Assembly: GCA_965237635.1 (NCBI GenBank)
Contig: CBDEFX010000002.1
Location: 1,116,001-1,180,000, forward strand
Reading direction: 5' to 3'
Source: CBDEFX01 sp965237635
GTDB lineage: Bacteria; Chloroflexota; Dehalococcoidia; Lucifugimonadales; CAUZJF01
DNA length: 64,000 nt
This document shows positions 33,945 through 42,130 of the stretch, piece after piece. Numbering within the stretch: the stretch's first letter is position 1; each line of letters starts with the position of its first letter. Both the position numbers and the translations under genes were made by a program. A model generated the notes under the pieces. That model had not been told where the DNA came from and made no database searches. It saw only the letters and a list, made by a program, of their open reading frames with translations.

Positions 33945-36191
33945 ATGAGAGCAGCAGGCAAGAAAAGACGGAACAAGGAGAAACCGGGAGAGCAGCTCTT
34001 TCGACCGGAAGATCTCGCGTTCGCGTCACGTCGAAACGGAATGAGGTCAACAGAACCTGACGACCTGCTGCAGGAGATCGAATCTCGATTTCGATATCGT
34101 TCTCCAAGAAGTCATCGAAAACCATTATCCCAGATTCAGAGGAGCACCCTCCGGCTTCTAAGTCAGCCGCGATTTAAGAATGTGATCACCGCGGGCATTG
34201 TCGCGCTGGTGGCCATTGGGATTCTCTTTAACTGGGCCGTGCCGGTTTCGGCACAGAACGCCGCCCCCGCCACACCTGATGTGCCTACACTTCGTGCTCT
34301 GCACAAAGGAATGGTGGAAGTTGACTGGAACGATGTGTCGGGCGCAGACCGATACGAAGTCCAATTCTATATGTCTTCGGGCTGGACAGACATGCCGAAT
34401 GCTGGGCTTGGAATCGAAATCTTCTTCTACGGCTCTCGAGTGGTGGCGACCGGCCTACCTGAAGATATGAGTTACGATGCTTTCCACGTCAGGGCGGGCA
34501 ACAGCGTTGGGTGGTCTGAGTGGTCCGAGCATGCCTGGCAGAGGACGACCCATTTGATGGATTGGGAGGGCATACCAGTACCAGCGATTGAGCCGACGCC
34601 AAAGCCCACTAACTCTGTCGCTACCGGCGCTCCCACTATAAGCGGCACGGCTCAGGTGGGGGAGACGCTGACGGCGGACACCATCGGAATAGCCGACGCC
34701 GACGGCGTGGCCAATGCCATCTTTAGCTATCAGTGGCTGGCCGACAACGCCGACATATCAGGAGCTACGGGCAAGACCTATGCCCTGACCGAGGCCGACG
34801 AGGGCAAGACCGTCAAGGTTCAGGTGTCGTTCACCGACGATGCGGGCAACGAGGAGATGCTGACCAGCGCGGCAACGGATGCGGTTGCTAGCCTGCCCAA
34901 TAGCCCGGCTACGGGTGTGCCCACCATCACTGGGGCCGTCCGGGTGGGGGAGACGCTGACGGCGGAGACCACCGGCATAGCCGACGCCGACGGGCTCGAC
35001 AACGCCGTCTTTAGCTACCAGTGGCTCGCCGACGACGCCGACATATCGGGAGCTACGGGCAAGACCTATGCCCTGACCGAGGCCGACGAGGGCAAGACCG
35101 TCAAGGTTCAGGTGTCGTTCACCGACGATGCGGGCAACGAGGAGACGCTGACCAGCGCGGCAACGGATGCGGTTGCTAGCCTGCCCAATAGCCCGGCTAC
35201 GGGCGCGCCCACCATCACACTCAGCTTTCTCACCGCAACCCCCGCACACGTGTCGCAGCTAGAGGTGGTCGGCATTCATGTGACCGCTGACCATGTGTAC
35301 ATAGCGGCGAACGGCGGGGGGCTTTCGTCTGTTTGGATGTTCGGTGGCAGCGCGATGTGGCCCGAGCAGCACCTGCCCTTGGACTTCGAGCCGCGTGGAT
35401 TGGCGGCCTCGTCCGCGCACCTTTACGTTCTCGACGCCAGTGGGACAGCTCACGCGTACGACCTGGAGACGCTGAGCCCTGACAGCTCGAGCGACATCAG
35501 GTTCGCGCTGCGTGGGACGGACAATCCCGCGGCTTCGCTGCGTGGGGTGAATGCGCTAGCCGCCTATGACCCCGGCTTCACGGGCCCCGACTCAGGAATG
35601 GGACTGGTTTACGCGGCCCGCAGAATCGAAACGGGCGTCGACAAGTGGGAGGTCGTTGGCCCTCCCGGTGTCGGCGTGCATCATGACGAGTTGGTCCAGC
35701 TGGGGATCATCGACTTGGACGGGTCCGACGTGGCAACCGATCTGAGCACGTACCTGTTCGTGGAGAACGGCACCGGCGACGGCGCACATGTCTTCGAGGT
35801 GCAGCCCTCCGGTTCCGCGGAGCTCTCCCATGGTCCGGAGCTGTATTTCGGTCGAACCGGCCACGATGGGCTGTACTATGACGGTTCGTTGCTGTGGACA
35901 CTCGATGTCGACAGCTACGAATGGGACCCGAACGACGGACAGACCCTTACGCTGCGCGCATTCGATCCAGCGCAGCGGACCATCTTGCCCGACCACTTGC
36001 ACGACCTCCTGCACGAGAGCGACAACATCGGGAGTTGCGACATCGAGGATCTTGACCATGTCGAGGATCTTGACGATGTCGAGGATCTTGACAGTCTACT
36101 GCTGCCGGACTTGGTAAGCTGTCAGCATGACTATAGCGTCGCGGAGGTAGTCGTCGCGCCTGACGGCACTGAGTTGCACGCACTCCGATAA
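33945..36191 (+). CDS. Ig-like/FN3 repeat surface protein with propeller-like C-terminus, 3' end probably truncated
   Basis: Up to 748 residues; the true start is unclear (ATG 33945 or 34041; no good ribosome site). A membrane/signal helix ITAGIVALVAIGILFNWAVP is followed by VSAQ. An FN3-like domain comes next (PDVPTLRALHKGMVEVDW). Two Ig-like repeats follow (ATGAPTISGTAQVGETLTAD ... ISGATGKTYALTEADEGKTV), like those in the genes at 54.7-64 kb. The C-terminal 300 residues resemble a blade-repeat sensor (HVYIAANGGGLSSVWMFGG). It ends abruptly at HALR over the toxin gene on the other strand, so the end may be an artefact of a junction near 36190. Confidence 0.7.
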   Translation: MRAAGKKRRNKEKPGEQLFRPEDLAFASRRNGMRSTEPDDLLQEIESRFRYRSPRSHRKPLSQIQRSTLRLLSQPRFKNVITAGIVALVAIGILFNWAVPVSAQNAAPATPDVPTLRALHKGMVEVDWNDVSGADRYEVQFYMSSGWTDMPNAGLGIEIFFYGSRVVATGLPEDMSYDAFHVRAGNSVGWSEWSEHAWQRTTHLMDWEGIPVPAIEPTPKPTNSVATGAPTISGTAQVGETLTADTIGIADADGVANAIFSYQWLADNADISGATGKTYALTEADEGKTVKVQVSFTDDAGNEEMLTSAATDAVASLPNSPATGVPTITGAVRVGETLTAETTGIADADGLDNAVFSYQWLADDADISGATGKTYALTEADEGKTVKVQVSFTDDAGNEETLTSAATDAVASLPNSPATGAPTITLSFLTATPAHVSQLEVVGIHVTADHVYIAANGGGLSSVWMFGGSAMWPEQHLPLDFEPRGLAASSAHLYVLDASGTAHAYDLETLSPDSSSDIRFALRGTDNPAASLRGVNALAAYDPGFTGPDSGMGLVYAARRIETGVDKWEVVGPPGVGVHHDELVQLGIIDLDGSDVATDLSTYLFVENGTGDGAHVFEVQPSGSAELSHGPELYFGRTGHDGLYYDGSLLWTLDVDSYEWDPNDGQTLTLRAFDPAQRTILPDHLHDLLHESDNIGSCDIEDLDHVEDLDDVEDLDSLLLPDLVSCQHDYSVAEVVVAPDGTELHALR
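36043..36096 (+). repeat. 18-bp tandem repeat, three copies
   Basis: TCGAGGATCTTGACCATG and two variants follow each other without spacing. They encode an acidic VEDLDD-type hexapeptide repeat in the surface protein. Confidence 0.85.
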
Positions 36192-36770
36192 GTATAGAGC
36201 GGCGTCGCACTCAATCGGGCGCTCTTCACGCGGCTCTCCGGTCGAACGGGCCCCAAACTCCACCGTCACCTCCGGCCTCACGAAGTCGTAGTACGCAAAT
36301 AGCGGCTCATACCCGACTAACACAGAGTCATCCCTAGATCGCACCTGTACTGATGGGTTTGATCCTGACAGGTCAGCCTCGATAGCGGGCAGTGCACGGG
36401 TCTCCACCCACGTCGCCAGCCGCCGCCTGATTTCCCGCGTCCAATTGCGCTCTTGGCTGCGAGTGGTTGGCAAAGCCTCCTCCCCACCCCTTTCCACCAA
36501 GTCGGGCGCAATGGCTCGGATGTCGTAGGTGACGTCAAGGTCTTCCGAGAACCGACGAATGGCATGATATGCCTTGGCCAAGGACGTACCTCCCTTGAAG
36601 GTCAACGCACCACCGAACGGGCTTTCTGCGAGGGCGCGCAACGTATACACCACCCATATGTCCTTCTCCAGGAGATGCACGCGTCTTCCGCTGAGGCTGG
36701 CAGCTACCTCCAAGGCATCCCGCCGTTCTTCGAGGGAGAGCGATTCAAACAGCGTGTCAGGCATCGGCAA
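36096..36770 (-). CDS. AbiEii-like nucleotidyltransferase toxin, C-terminus replaced
   Basis: 224 residues. The core matches AbiEii: LEKDIWVVYTLRAL, then LTFKGGTSLAKAYHAIRRFS with the GGTSL motif and EDLDVTYD (the catalytic acidic pair). After about residue 195 (ECDAALYLSE) the sequence is antisense to the neighbouring surface protein instead of the usual family tail of around 100 residues. The toxin is therefore truncated and may be inactive. It overlaps its antitoxin by 14 bases. The family transfers nucleotides to RNA and mediates abortive infection. Confidence 0.8.
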   Translation of the reverse strand: MPMPDTLFESLSLEERRDALEVAASLSGRRVHLLEKDIWVVYTLRALAESPFGGALTFKGGTSLAKAYHAIRRFSEDLDVTYDIRAIAPDLVERGGEEALPTTRSQERNWTREIRRRLATWVETRALPAIEADLSGSNPSVQVRSRDDSVLVGYEPLFAYYDFVRPEVTVEFGARSTGEPREERPIECDAALYLSECVQLSAVRRDDYLRDAIVMLTAYQVRQQ

Positions 36771-37353
36771 CCATCGCGCTCACGGGTTCCGCCATCCACG
36801 CCGGCATCACAGCCCGCGACGCAGCCAACTCTCGAATGTCTTCGGCAGAGAGCTTACGCCCAATTGCGCCCAAGCCCGCCTCCACTTCCTTGGGACCCAG
36901 CCAGGCTAAGGCACGAACCGCCTCGCCTGCAGGCCGATGCGGCGCCGTCAGTTGCCAACGAGGGGCATGGCGCAGCTCCACCTTCAACTCGCCGAGCTGG
37001 AGCTTGCGGTTCGGACCAGAGGTCAGGTAAACCGACCGTATCGGCACCTGCGTTGTGAGTCCAAGAGCATTCGCTGCCATCCCCCCGCAACGTACAATCG
37101 TCTCCCCCCAGAGCGCGGACAGCGACGCAAGCACCCTCTCTACAGCAGGCGGACGGGAACCGAAGCGAGTCTGGATAGGCCGAACGTAAACACCCTGGCA
37201 GACCCGCATGAGTTCCCTCTTGCGGGCTAGCCGAGACAGTGCTTGGTCGACAGCCGCTCTGCTGCCCAGGTGCAACAACGCACTCGGGCACAGCAGCGTA
37301 CCCTCCGGCGAGTCGGAGGCGTGGCTCAAGATTTGAGATGGGAGGCTTCGCAC
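36757..37353 (-). CDS. AbiEi-like antitoxin/regulator (DUF6088 type)
   Basis: 198 residues. An N-terminal winged HTH (LCPSALLHLGSRAAVDQALS then LARKRELMRVCQGVYVRP) is followed by a domain with GGMAANALGLTTQVP and LTSGPNRKLQLGELKVELRH. It is the DNA-binding antitoxin of type IV AbiE systems and normally represses its own operon. It is complete, unlike the downstream toxin. It is divergently arranged with the AIPR gene across 85 bases containing several TAT-rich boxes. Confidence 0.82.
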   Translation of the reverse strand: MRSLPSQILSHASDSPEGTLLCPSALLHLGSRAAVDQALSRLARKRELMRVCQGVYVRPIQTRFGSRPPAVERVLASLSALWGETIVRCGGMAANALGLTTQVPIRSVYLTSGPNRKLQLGELKVELRHAPRWQLTAPHRPAGEAVRALAWLGPKEVEAGLGAIGRKLSAEDIRELAASRAVMPAWMAEPVSAMVADA

Positions 37354-37438
37354 GGAGACAACCTCTATGGTATGATGTCAGAAATATAGCACAATGGCTG
37401 ACTCCATCGCAAGATGCGGCTAGTTAAGGGGAGAGAAT

Positions 37439-39472
37439 ATGACAACGGCTGACGCAGCTGACAAGGTTAGCTACGAACAGTTCCGCGATGCGTGGCTAAC
37501 CGAGATCGTAGAAGCTCAAGTGTCGCCCTTGGAGAAGGGTCGGTGGTTTGCAGCCCAGTTGGTTACACAATGGCTGGATGTCACCCCTGACGACGAGGAC
37601 TTCGTGGTTTGCGATGGCTCTGGCGACGGCGGGATTGACATCGCCTATCTCAAACGCGCGGACACCGATACCGCCAACCGCGATGACAACTCGGAAGAGG
37701 GCGACATTTGGTACTTGGTTCAAAGCAAGTATGGGGCTGGATTCGCAGGAACCGACACGATTCTGAAAGAGGGCAACAAGGTCATCACCACTTTGCAGGG
37801 TCAAAATCAACACCTGTCTCAAGATACCAAACAGTTAATGCAAAAGCTTGCCCTATTTCTCGAGCAAGCGTCACATGCAGACAGAATTGTCCTAGTCTTC
37901 GCAACTACAGACCCGATTTCCCATCAGGAACGTCAAGCTCTTGAAAACATAAAGCTCATCGGCAGAGAGCGGGTAAAGTCGATCTTCGATGTCGAGGAGG
38001 TGTCTCTCCAAACAATATGGGAAGGCCTGGATGACGTTGAAGCGGCCCATTTATCCGTCTCGGTAAAAGGACAGTTCGTTGAGCAGACTCCCGGCCTGAT
38101 GGTGGGTACGGTTTCCCTATTGGATCTTTTCGAGTTCATGCGAAGTTACAAGAATCTGACCGGCGACTTGAATCAATTGTACGGAAAGAACGTACGCCAG
38201 TTTCTTGGAGGCCATAGGAAGGTCAACAAGGGGATTGCCCGGACTCTGAACGAGAATCCGGAAAAATTCGGCCTTTACAACAACGGTATCACAATTGTTG
38301 TATCCGACTACTCCTCACGTTCGGACGATGGAGAGGTCGCTATCCATGACCCCTATATTGTGAATGGTTGCCAGACTACCAAGACCATTTGGCAAGTCCT
38401 GGAACCGAGAATGAATCCCGGAGGTACCGGTAGCGATTCGGCCGTCAGTGAGTGGAAAGAGCGAGTCAGACGTGGTGGTGTAATCACCAAGATTGTACGT
38501 AGCGACGAAGCTGAAATCACCAATATCACGAGATTCACCAACTCTCAGAACTCTATTCGAGAGCAGGATTTCATAGCCCTCAACAGCGGCTTCCAAGGTT
38601 GGGCAGCCGTGATGGCCAGCGATTACCGGATATATTTGGAGATTCAGCGGGGCGGCGTAGCCGCTCGCAAAGCATGGGAAAAAGACCACCCGGGTCATCC
38701 TGAGTTTGACGATTACGTCAACGCATTTGATCTGATAAAGGTCTATGGTGCTGGGTGGATGTCAGAGCCGGGCCAAGCTTTCGGCAAGAACGCGCCGTTC
38801 TTGCCCCCCAAGGGTTCTGTATATGAGCGCATTATCTCAAGGCCGGAAGGAACCCTCGGCTTTGGAGCCCGAGACCTTTACGCGGCTTACAAGATCAAGG
38901 GACTCGCTGATGGAATCGGATTCGGTCGTCGAGCCGACCAACCGAGTAGGCGTCAATCTCGGTTCTTGTTCTACCATGTTGTTGTGAGAATGCTGAGCAA
39001 TGTCATTTTGCTCACTCCTCAACTCGATAGGCCGGCCGTTTTGGCGAGTGATCTTACCGACGTAGTTCTAAAGCTCGCGGCTCCGGGAAATGAAGAGCAG
39101 CTAGATCGGCTTGCCAAAGGAGCGGTCACGCTTATTGACCAGTACTTGACGTCAGGCACTAGTCAACATTCCGCATTCAATGAGACGTCATTCATTGAAA
39201 CACACAACGGGGACCTGAACGCCTTTTTGAAGGCAGAACATCTAGGGAAGGAGATCCACTCACCAAAATTCGTGCAATCGCTCGCCGTAACAAATCAGGC
39301 TTTCGATATGTCAGGGGGCAGGGACCAAATTGCTAAGGCACTTATAGGAGCTCAAAGTGTGGTACAAAATAGCGAGAAGACCCACGGGCGCTGCTGCGCA
39401 CGTTGTGCCTTTGCTCTCAGGTATGGCTACTTACAGAGTACGGCTTCACGATGGAACCAATGGTGCAGGTGA
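37439..39472 (+). CDS. AIPR-family phage defence protein with nuclease-like N-terminus
   Basis: 677 residues after GGGAG at about 37429. Residues 50-105 hold CDGSGDGGIDIAYL and YLVQSKYG, the D...QxK pattern of a PD-(D/E)xK restriction nuclease. The AIPR core follows: RQFLGGHRKVNKGIARTLNE, NPEKFGLYNNGITIV, YIVNGCQTTKTIW and ITNITRFTNSQNSI. Such proteins abort phage infection. The last 40 residues (RCCARCAFALRYGYLQST) look unlike the family and end 12 bases before the convergent recombinase gene, so the C-terminus may have been altered at an element junction. Confidence 0.85.
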   Translation: MTTADAADKVSYEQFRDAWLTEIVEAQVSPLEKGRWFAAQLVTQWLDVTPDDEDFVVCDGSGDGGIDIAYLKRADTDTANRDDNSEEGDIWYLVQSKYGAGFAGTDTILKEGNKVITTLQGQNQHLSQDTKQLMQKLALFLEQASHADRIVLVFATTDPISHQERQALENIKLIGRERVKSIFDVEEVSLQTIWEGLDDVEAAHLSVSVKGQFVEQTPGLMVGTVSLLDLFEFMRSYKNLTGDLNQLYGKNVRQFLGGHRKVNKGIARTLNENPEKFGLYNNGITIVVSDYSSRSDDGEVAIHDPYIVNGCQTTKTIWQVLEPRMNPGGTGSDSAVSEWKERVRRGGVITKIVRSDEAEITNITRFTNSQNSIREQDFIALNSGFQGWAAVMASDYRIYLEIQRGGVAARKAWEKDHPGHPEFDDYVNAFDLIKVYGAGWMSEPGQAFGKNAPFLPPKGSVYERIISRPEGTLGFGARDLYAAYKIKGLADGIGFGRRADQPSRRQSRFLFYHVVVRMLSNVILLTPQLDRPAVLASDLTDVVLKLAAPGNEEQLDRLAKGAVTLIDQYLTSGTSQHSAFNETSFIETHNGDLNAFLKAEHLGKEIHSPKFVQSLAVTNQAFDMSGGRDQIAKALIGAQSVVQNSEKTHGRCCARCAFALRYGYLQSTASRWNQWCR

Positions 39473-39484
39473 TGACATTCACCC

Positions 39485-41071
39485 TTATAGACGTGTAGAC
39501 AGAACCGAGCCGTTCAGCGCCATCTCCTCGGCGTTCCTGCCGGGTATGGGGCTATCGTCGGGCATGGAGATGGTGTAGCGGAGGAGGGCGTCGCCCGGCA
39601 TCACGACGATCTCCTTGACGAAGGTCTCGATGAAGGCCCTGCGCTCGGTCAACTCGCTCTCGTTCAGAAACTCGCTCATGTCCTGAGCGTAGGCCGCGAT
39701 GGTCTCCACGTCGTCCAGAACCGTCCTGCGCTGGGAGAGGATGGCCCTGGCATCGGCCGCCGCGTCCTCCAGGCGCTCCTGCCGCTCCCGGTGCTCCTTG
39801 ATGCGGGCCGAGGCGTCGGCCATGCCAATGTCGGTCGTCTCTACGAAGTGCCAGATGCGGCCCAGCTTCCGCTTCACGTCTTCAAGCTCGTCCTCGATGG
39901 TCTCCAGCCTCTTGCGCTGCTCGCGGGCCACGCCGTCCATCTGCTCGTCGACGACCTTCGCCAGGGCGCGGATGTTGGAGTCGGTGAGGACGTTGGAGCG
40001 AATCTTGCCCACGACTATCTCCTCGAAACGGCGGGCGTTGAGCCTGGGAGTGTCGCAGGCGTCCTTGCCGCGCTTCATGATCGACTGGCAGACGTAGTAG
40101 GAGAACTGGCCGCTCTTGGCGACCTGTGCGGAGAGCGCCCTGTTGCACGCCTTGCACTTGAGCAGGCCGCTGAGCAGGTGGGTGCTTCCGACTCTGCGGG
40201 GGTTGATGACCTTAGGTGCGCGGGAGCGCATCAGGCTGTTGACGCGCTGGGACTTGGCTTTGGAGATGATGGCGGGGAACGCTTTCTCGATGCGCACCGG
40301 CTCAGCCTTGTCTTTCGCGTTGGCGCCCCAGATCAGTGTCCCTGTGTAGACCTCGTTTCTGAGGATGAAGTGGATGCCGTTCTTGGACCAGAGCTTTCCT
40401 GCTGGGCTGGCTATACCCTCGTCGTTGAGGGCGCGGGCGATGTGCAGCATCCCCGTTCCGGCCTCGGCCATGTCGAAGATGCGCTTGACCACGCGGGAGG
40501 CGTCGGGGTCGGGTTCCAGTGTGGGCCGCTTCTTCGGCCCGTCGTACACCATGATCCTGCTGTAGCCGTAGGGCGTCCTGCTGCCGATCCAGAAGCCGCG
40601 AGAGGCGGCCTCCCGCATCCCCCTCGTGACCTCCTGGGCCAAATTCTCGCTGTAGAACTCGTCCACGCTCTCGATGATGGCTTCCAGTAGCTTGCCGGTC
40701 GGTGTGTCATCGGCGTGCTCCGTGATGGAGACGACCCTGACGCCCTTGCGCCGGAGCATGGACTTGAAGGCGACGGCGTGCTCCCGCTTGCGGGTGAAGC
40801 GGGAGAACTTCCAGACCAGAATCTCCCCAAACGGAGCGTTGGGCTTGGAAGCCTCGTCGATCATCTTTCGGAACTCCGGGCGGTCGGCGATGCGACCGCT
40901 CTCGGCCTCGTCGATGTACTCGCGGGCGACGATGTAGTCGTTCTTCCGTGCGTAGTCCCTGAGTGCCCGCAGCTGTGCGGAGATGGACAGGTCCACGTCC
41001 TGCCGGTCGCTGGAGACCCTGGCGTAGAGGGCGACGGGCGTGTAGTCGGTCTGCGTTGGAGGGGTATCCAT
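39485..41071 (-). CDS. Large serine recombinase of the conjugative element
   Basis: 528 residues. Catalytic domain with VALYARVSSDRQDVDLSISA (Ser), ILVWKFSRFTRKREHAVAFK and a long helix SVDEFYSENLAQEVTRGMRE. Recombinase domain GSRTPYGYSRIMV; zinc ribbon CKACNRALSA...YYVCQS; coiled coil about 360-450. It integrates and excises DNA at short att sites. It is the outermost gene of the conjugation cluster on the left and starts at the stop of a small coupled gene. Its 3' end meets the AIPR gene. Confidence 0.92.
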   Translation of the reverse strand: MDTPPTQTDYTPVALYARVSSDRQDVDLSISAQLRALRDYARKNDYIVAREYIDEAESGRIADRPEFRKMIDEASKPNAPFGEILVWKFSRFTRKREHAVAFKSMLRRKGVRVVSITEHADDTPTGKLLEAIIESVDEFYSENLAQEVTRGMREAASRGFWIGSRTPYGYSRIMVYDGPKKRPTLEPDPDASRVVKRIFDMAEAGTGMLHIARALNDEGIASPAGKLWSKNGIHFILRNEVYTGTLIWGANAKDKAEPVRIEKAFPAIISKAKSQRVNSLMRSRAPKVINPRRVGSTHLLSGLLKCKACNRALSAQVAKSGQFSYYVCQSIMKRGKDACDTPRLNARRFEEIVVGKIRSNVLTDSNIRALAKVVDEQMDGVAREQRKRLETIEDELEDVKRKLGRIWHFVETTDIGMADASARIKEHRERQERLEDAAADARAILSQRRTVLDDVETIAAYAQDMSEFLNESELTERRAFIETFVKEIVVMPGDALLRYTISMPDDSPIPGRNAEEMALNGSVLSTRL

Positions 41072-41298
41072 CAGCCCTCCTCCTCGCCGTCCTCGTCGGG
41101 CGCCGTCGTCGACCCGGGCGCCTGCCGCTCCATGTGGGCGCGGACGGCGACCTTTGCCAGGATGCGGAACCCCTTCAGGAAGGTCTCCCGCTGCTTCGGG
41201 GTGTAGGAGGACAGCAGGTCGGTCAGGGTCTCGTCCGGGACATCCCCGGCGGACCCTTGTCGGTTGCTGTGTTCGTTCTGTCCGGTGGCATCTTTCAT
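41071..41298 (-). CDS. Small acidic-tailed protein coupled to the recombinase
   Basis: 75 residues from ATG 41298 (MKDATGQNEHSNRQ), with a helical middle (ETLTDLLSSYTPKQRETFLK then FRILAKVAVRAHMERQ) and an acidic end DEDGEEEG. Its TGA overlaps the recombinase ATG by one base. The arrangement mirrors the micro-ORF at 16885 before the other serine recombinase. A directionality factor or chaperone role is possible but unproven. Confidence 0.6.
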   Translation of the reverse strand: MKDATGQNEHSNRQGSAGDVPDETLTDLLSSYTPKQRETFLKGFRILAKVAVRAHMERQAPGSTTAPDEDGEEEG

Positions 41299-41415
41299 AG
41301 TGCGTAGTCGCAGCGGCGAATCGTCGGGCCGCTGGCCTCTCATTACAGGTCGGTGGATGCGCCGCCGGGAGCGGACGGATGGGGCGCGCGCCCGGCGGCG
41401 TCTATGCCGACTCAG

Positions 41416-41445
41416 GCCCCGCCGTTGCGCCTGCGCGGGCGGGGC
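41416..41445 (-). terminator. Strong GC hairpin after the XRE operon
   Basis: GCCCCGCC (41416-41423) and GGCGGGGC (41438-41445) form a perfect 8-bp stem just past the stop at 41453. There is no T tract, so termination is only likely, not certain. Confidence 0.4.
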
Positions 41446-41452
41446 GAGCCGG

Positions 41453-41782
41453 TCAGTCCTTGAAGAAGGTCATCTGGAACCCCTCGCCGAAGAGGATGTG
41501 CAGTCCTCCGGGTATCCTGCTTGCGAACAGGACGAGGGAGTGGTAGGCGCCCCCGCTCGGCTCGACGCCATCGTTGTGCCACCGGTACATCTGCTTGTAG
41601 TCGATGCCGATGGCCTTGGCGAAGCCGCTCCATGAGAGGCCGCTGGCCTCCTTGAGGCGTTCGAGCCGGTCGGTGAAGTCGCCCGGCAGCAGGCTCACGT
41701 AGGGCAGGCGCTCCACGTCGGCCGCGGTCAGTTCTACGCTCCCGTCGAAACGGGGCGAAACGTTAGTGTTGGTCATTTCCAT
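41453..41782 (-). CDS. XRE-type HTH regulator
   Basis: 109 residues. The HTH segment is DRLERLKEASGLSWSGFAKA then IGIDYKQMYRWHNDG. The C-terminal part YHSLVLFASRIPGGLHILFG is a short dimer-like tail. It overlaps the upstream XRE gene by 20 bases, so both form an operon. It probably controls the conjugation genes, as paired XRE regulators do in other ICEs. Confidence 0.7.
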   Translation of the reverse strand: MEMTNTNVSPRFDGSVELTAADVERLPYVSLLPGDFTDRLERLKEASGLSWSGFAKAIGIDYKQMYRWHNDGVEPSGGAYHSLVLFASRIPGGLHILFGEGFQMTFFKD

Positions 41783-42044
41783 CCTCCAATCTGTAAAGCT
41801 CGTGAAAGTCCTCTACTCCGAGGGCCTTTTGCATCCGACATCGGATGCGTCCCGAGGGCGCTCGCCCCTCGTTGACCAGCAAGGAGAGGTATCCGGGGCT
41901 TATCCCGATCTCCCTGGCGAGCCAGTTCTGGGAGCGGTTGAGCAGTGCCAACCGCTTCCAGAGCGCCGCCGCGTCGAGCCGGACAACGGTCCGTCCTGCG
42001 CGCCTCGGGCGTCCCTTCGCTTCGTTGGCGTCTCGCGAACGCAT
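41763..42044 (-). CDS. XRE-type HTH regulator
   Basis: 93 residues, ATG after AGGAGA. A basic start (KGRPRRAGRTVVRLD) is followed by a classic HTH: LLNRSQNWLAREIGISPGYL then SLLVNEGRAPSGRIRCRMQK. Direct repeats TATTCRGTAG lie just upstream. It is likely the autoregulated switch of the element. Confidence 0.75.
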   Translation of the reverse strand: MRSRDANEAKGRPRRAGRTVVRLDAAALWKRLALLNRSQNWLAREIGISPGYLSLLVNEGRAPSGRIRCRMQKALGVEDFHELYRLEDGNDQH

Positions 42045-42060
42045 GGCTTTCGTTCTCCTG

Positions 42061-42082
42061 TATTCGGTAGAGATATTCAGTA
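42061..42082 (-). promoter_or_regulatory. Direct-repeat operator upstream of XRE genes
   Basis: TATTCGGTAG (42061-42070) and TATTCAGTAG (42073-42082) have a 12-bp period, close to one helical turn, immediately upstream of the ribosome site. They suit cooperative repressor binding. Confidence 0.45.
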
Positions 42083-42130
42083 GAAACGGGAGCGGCGCCG
42101 GGGCTCAAGCTCCCGCCGTTTTTCCCTGGT

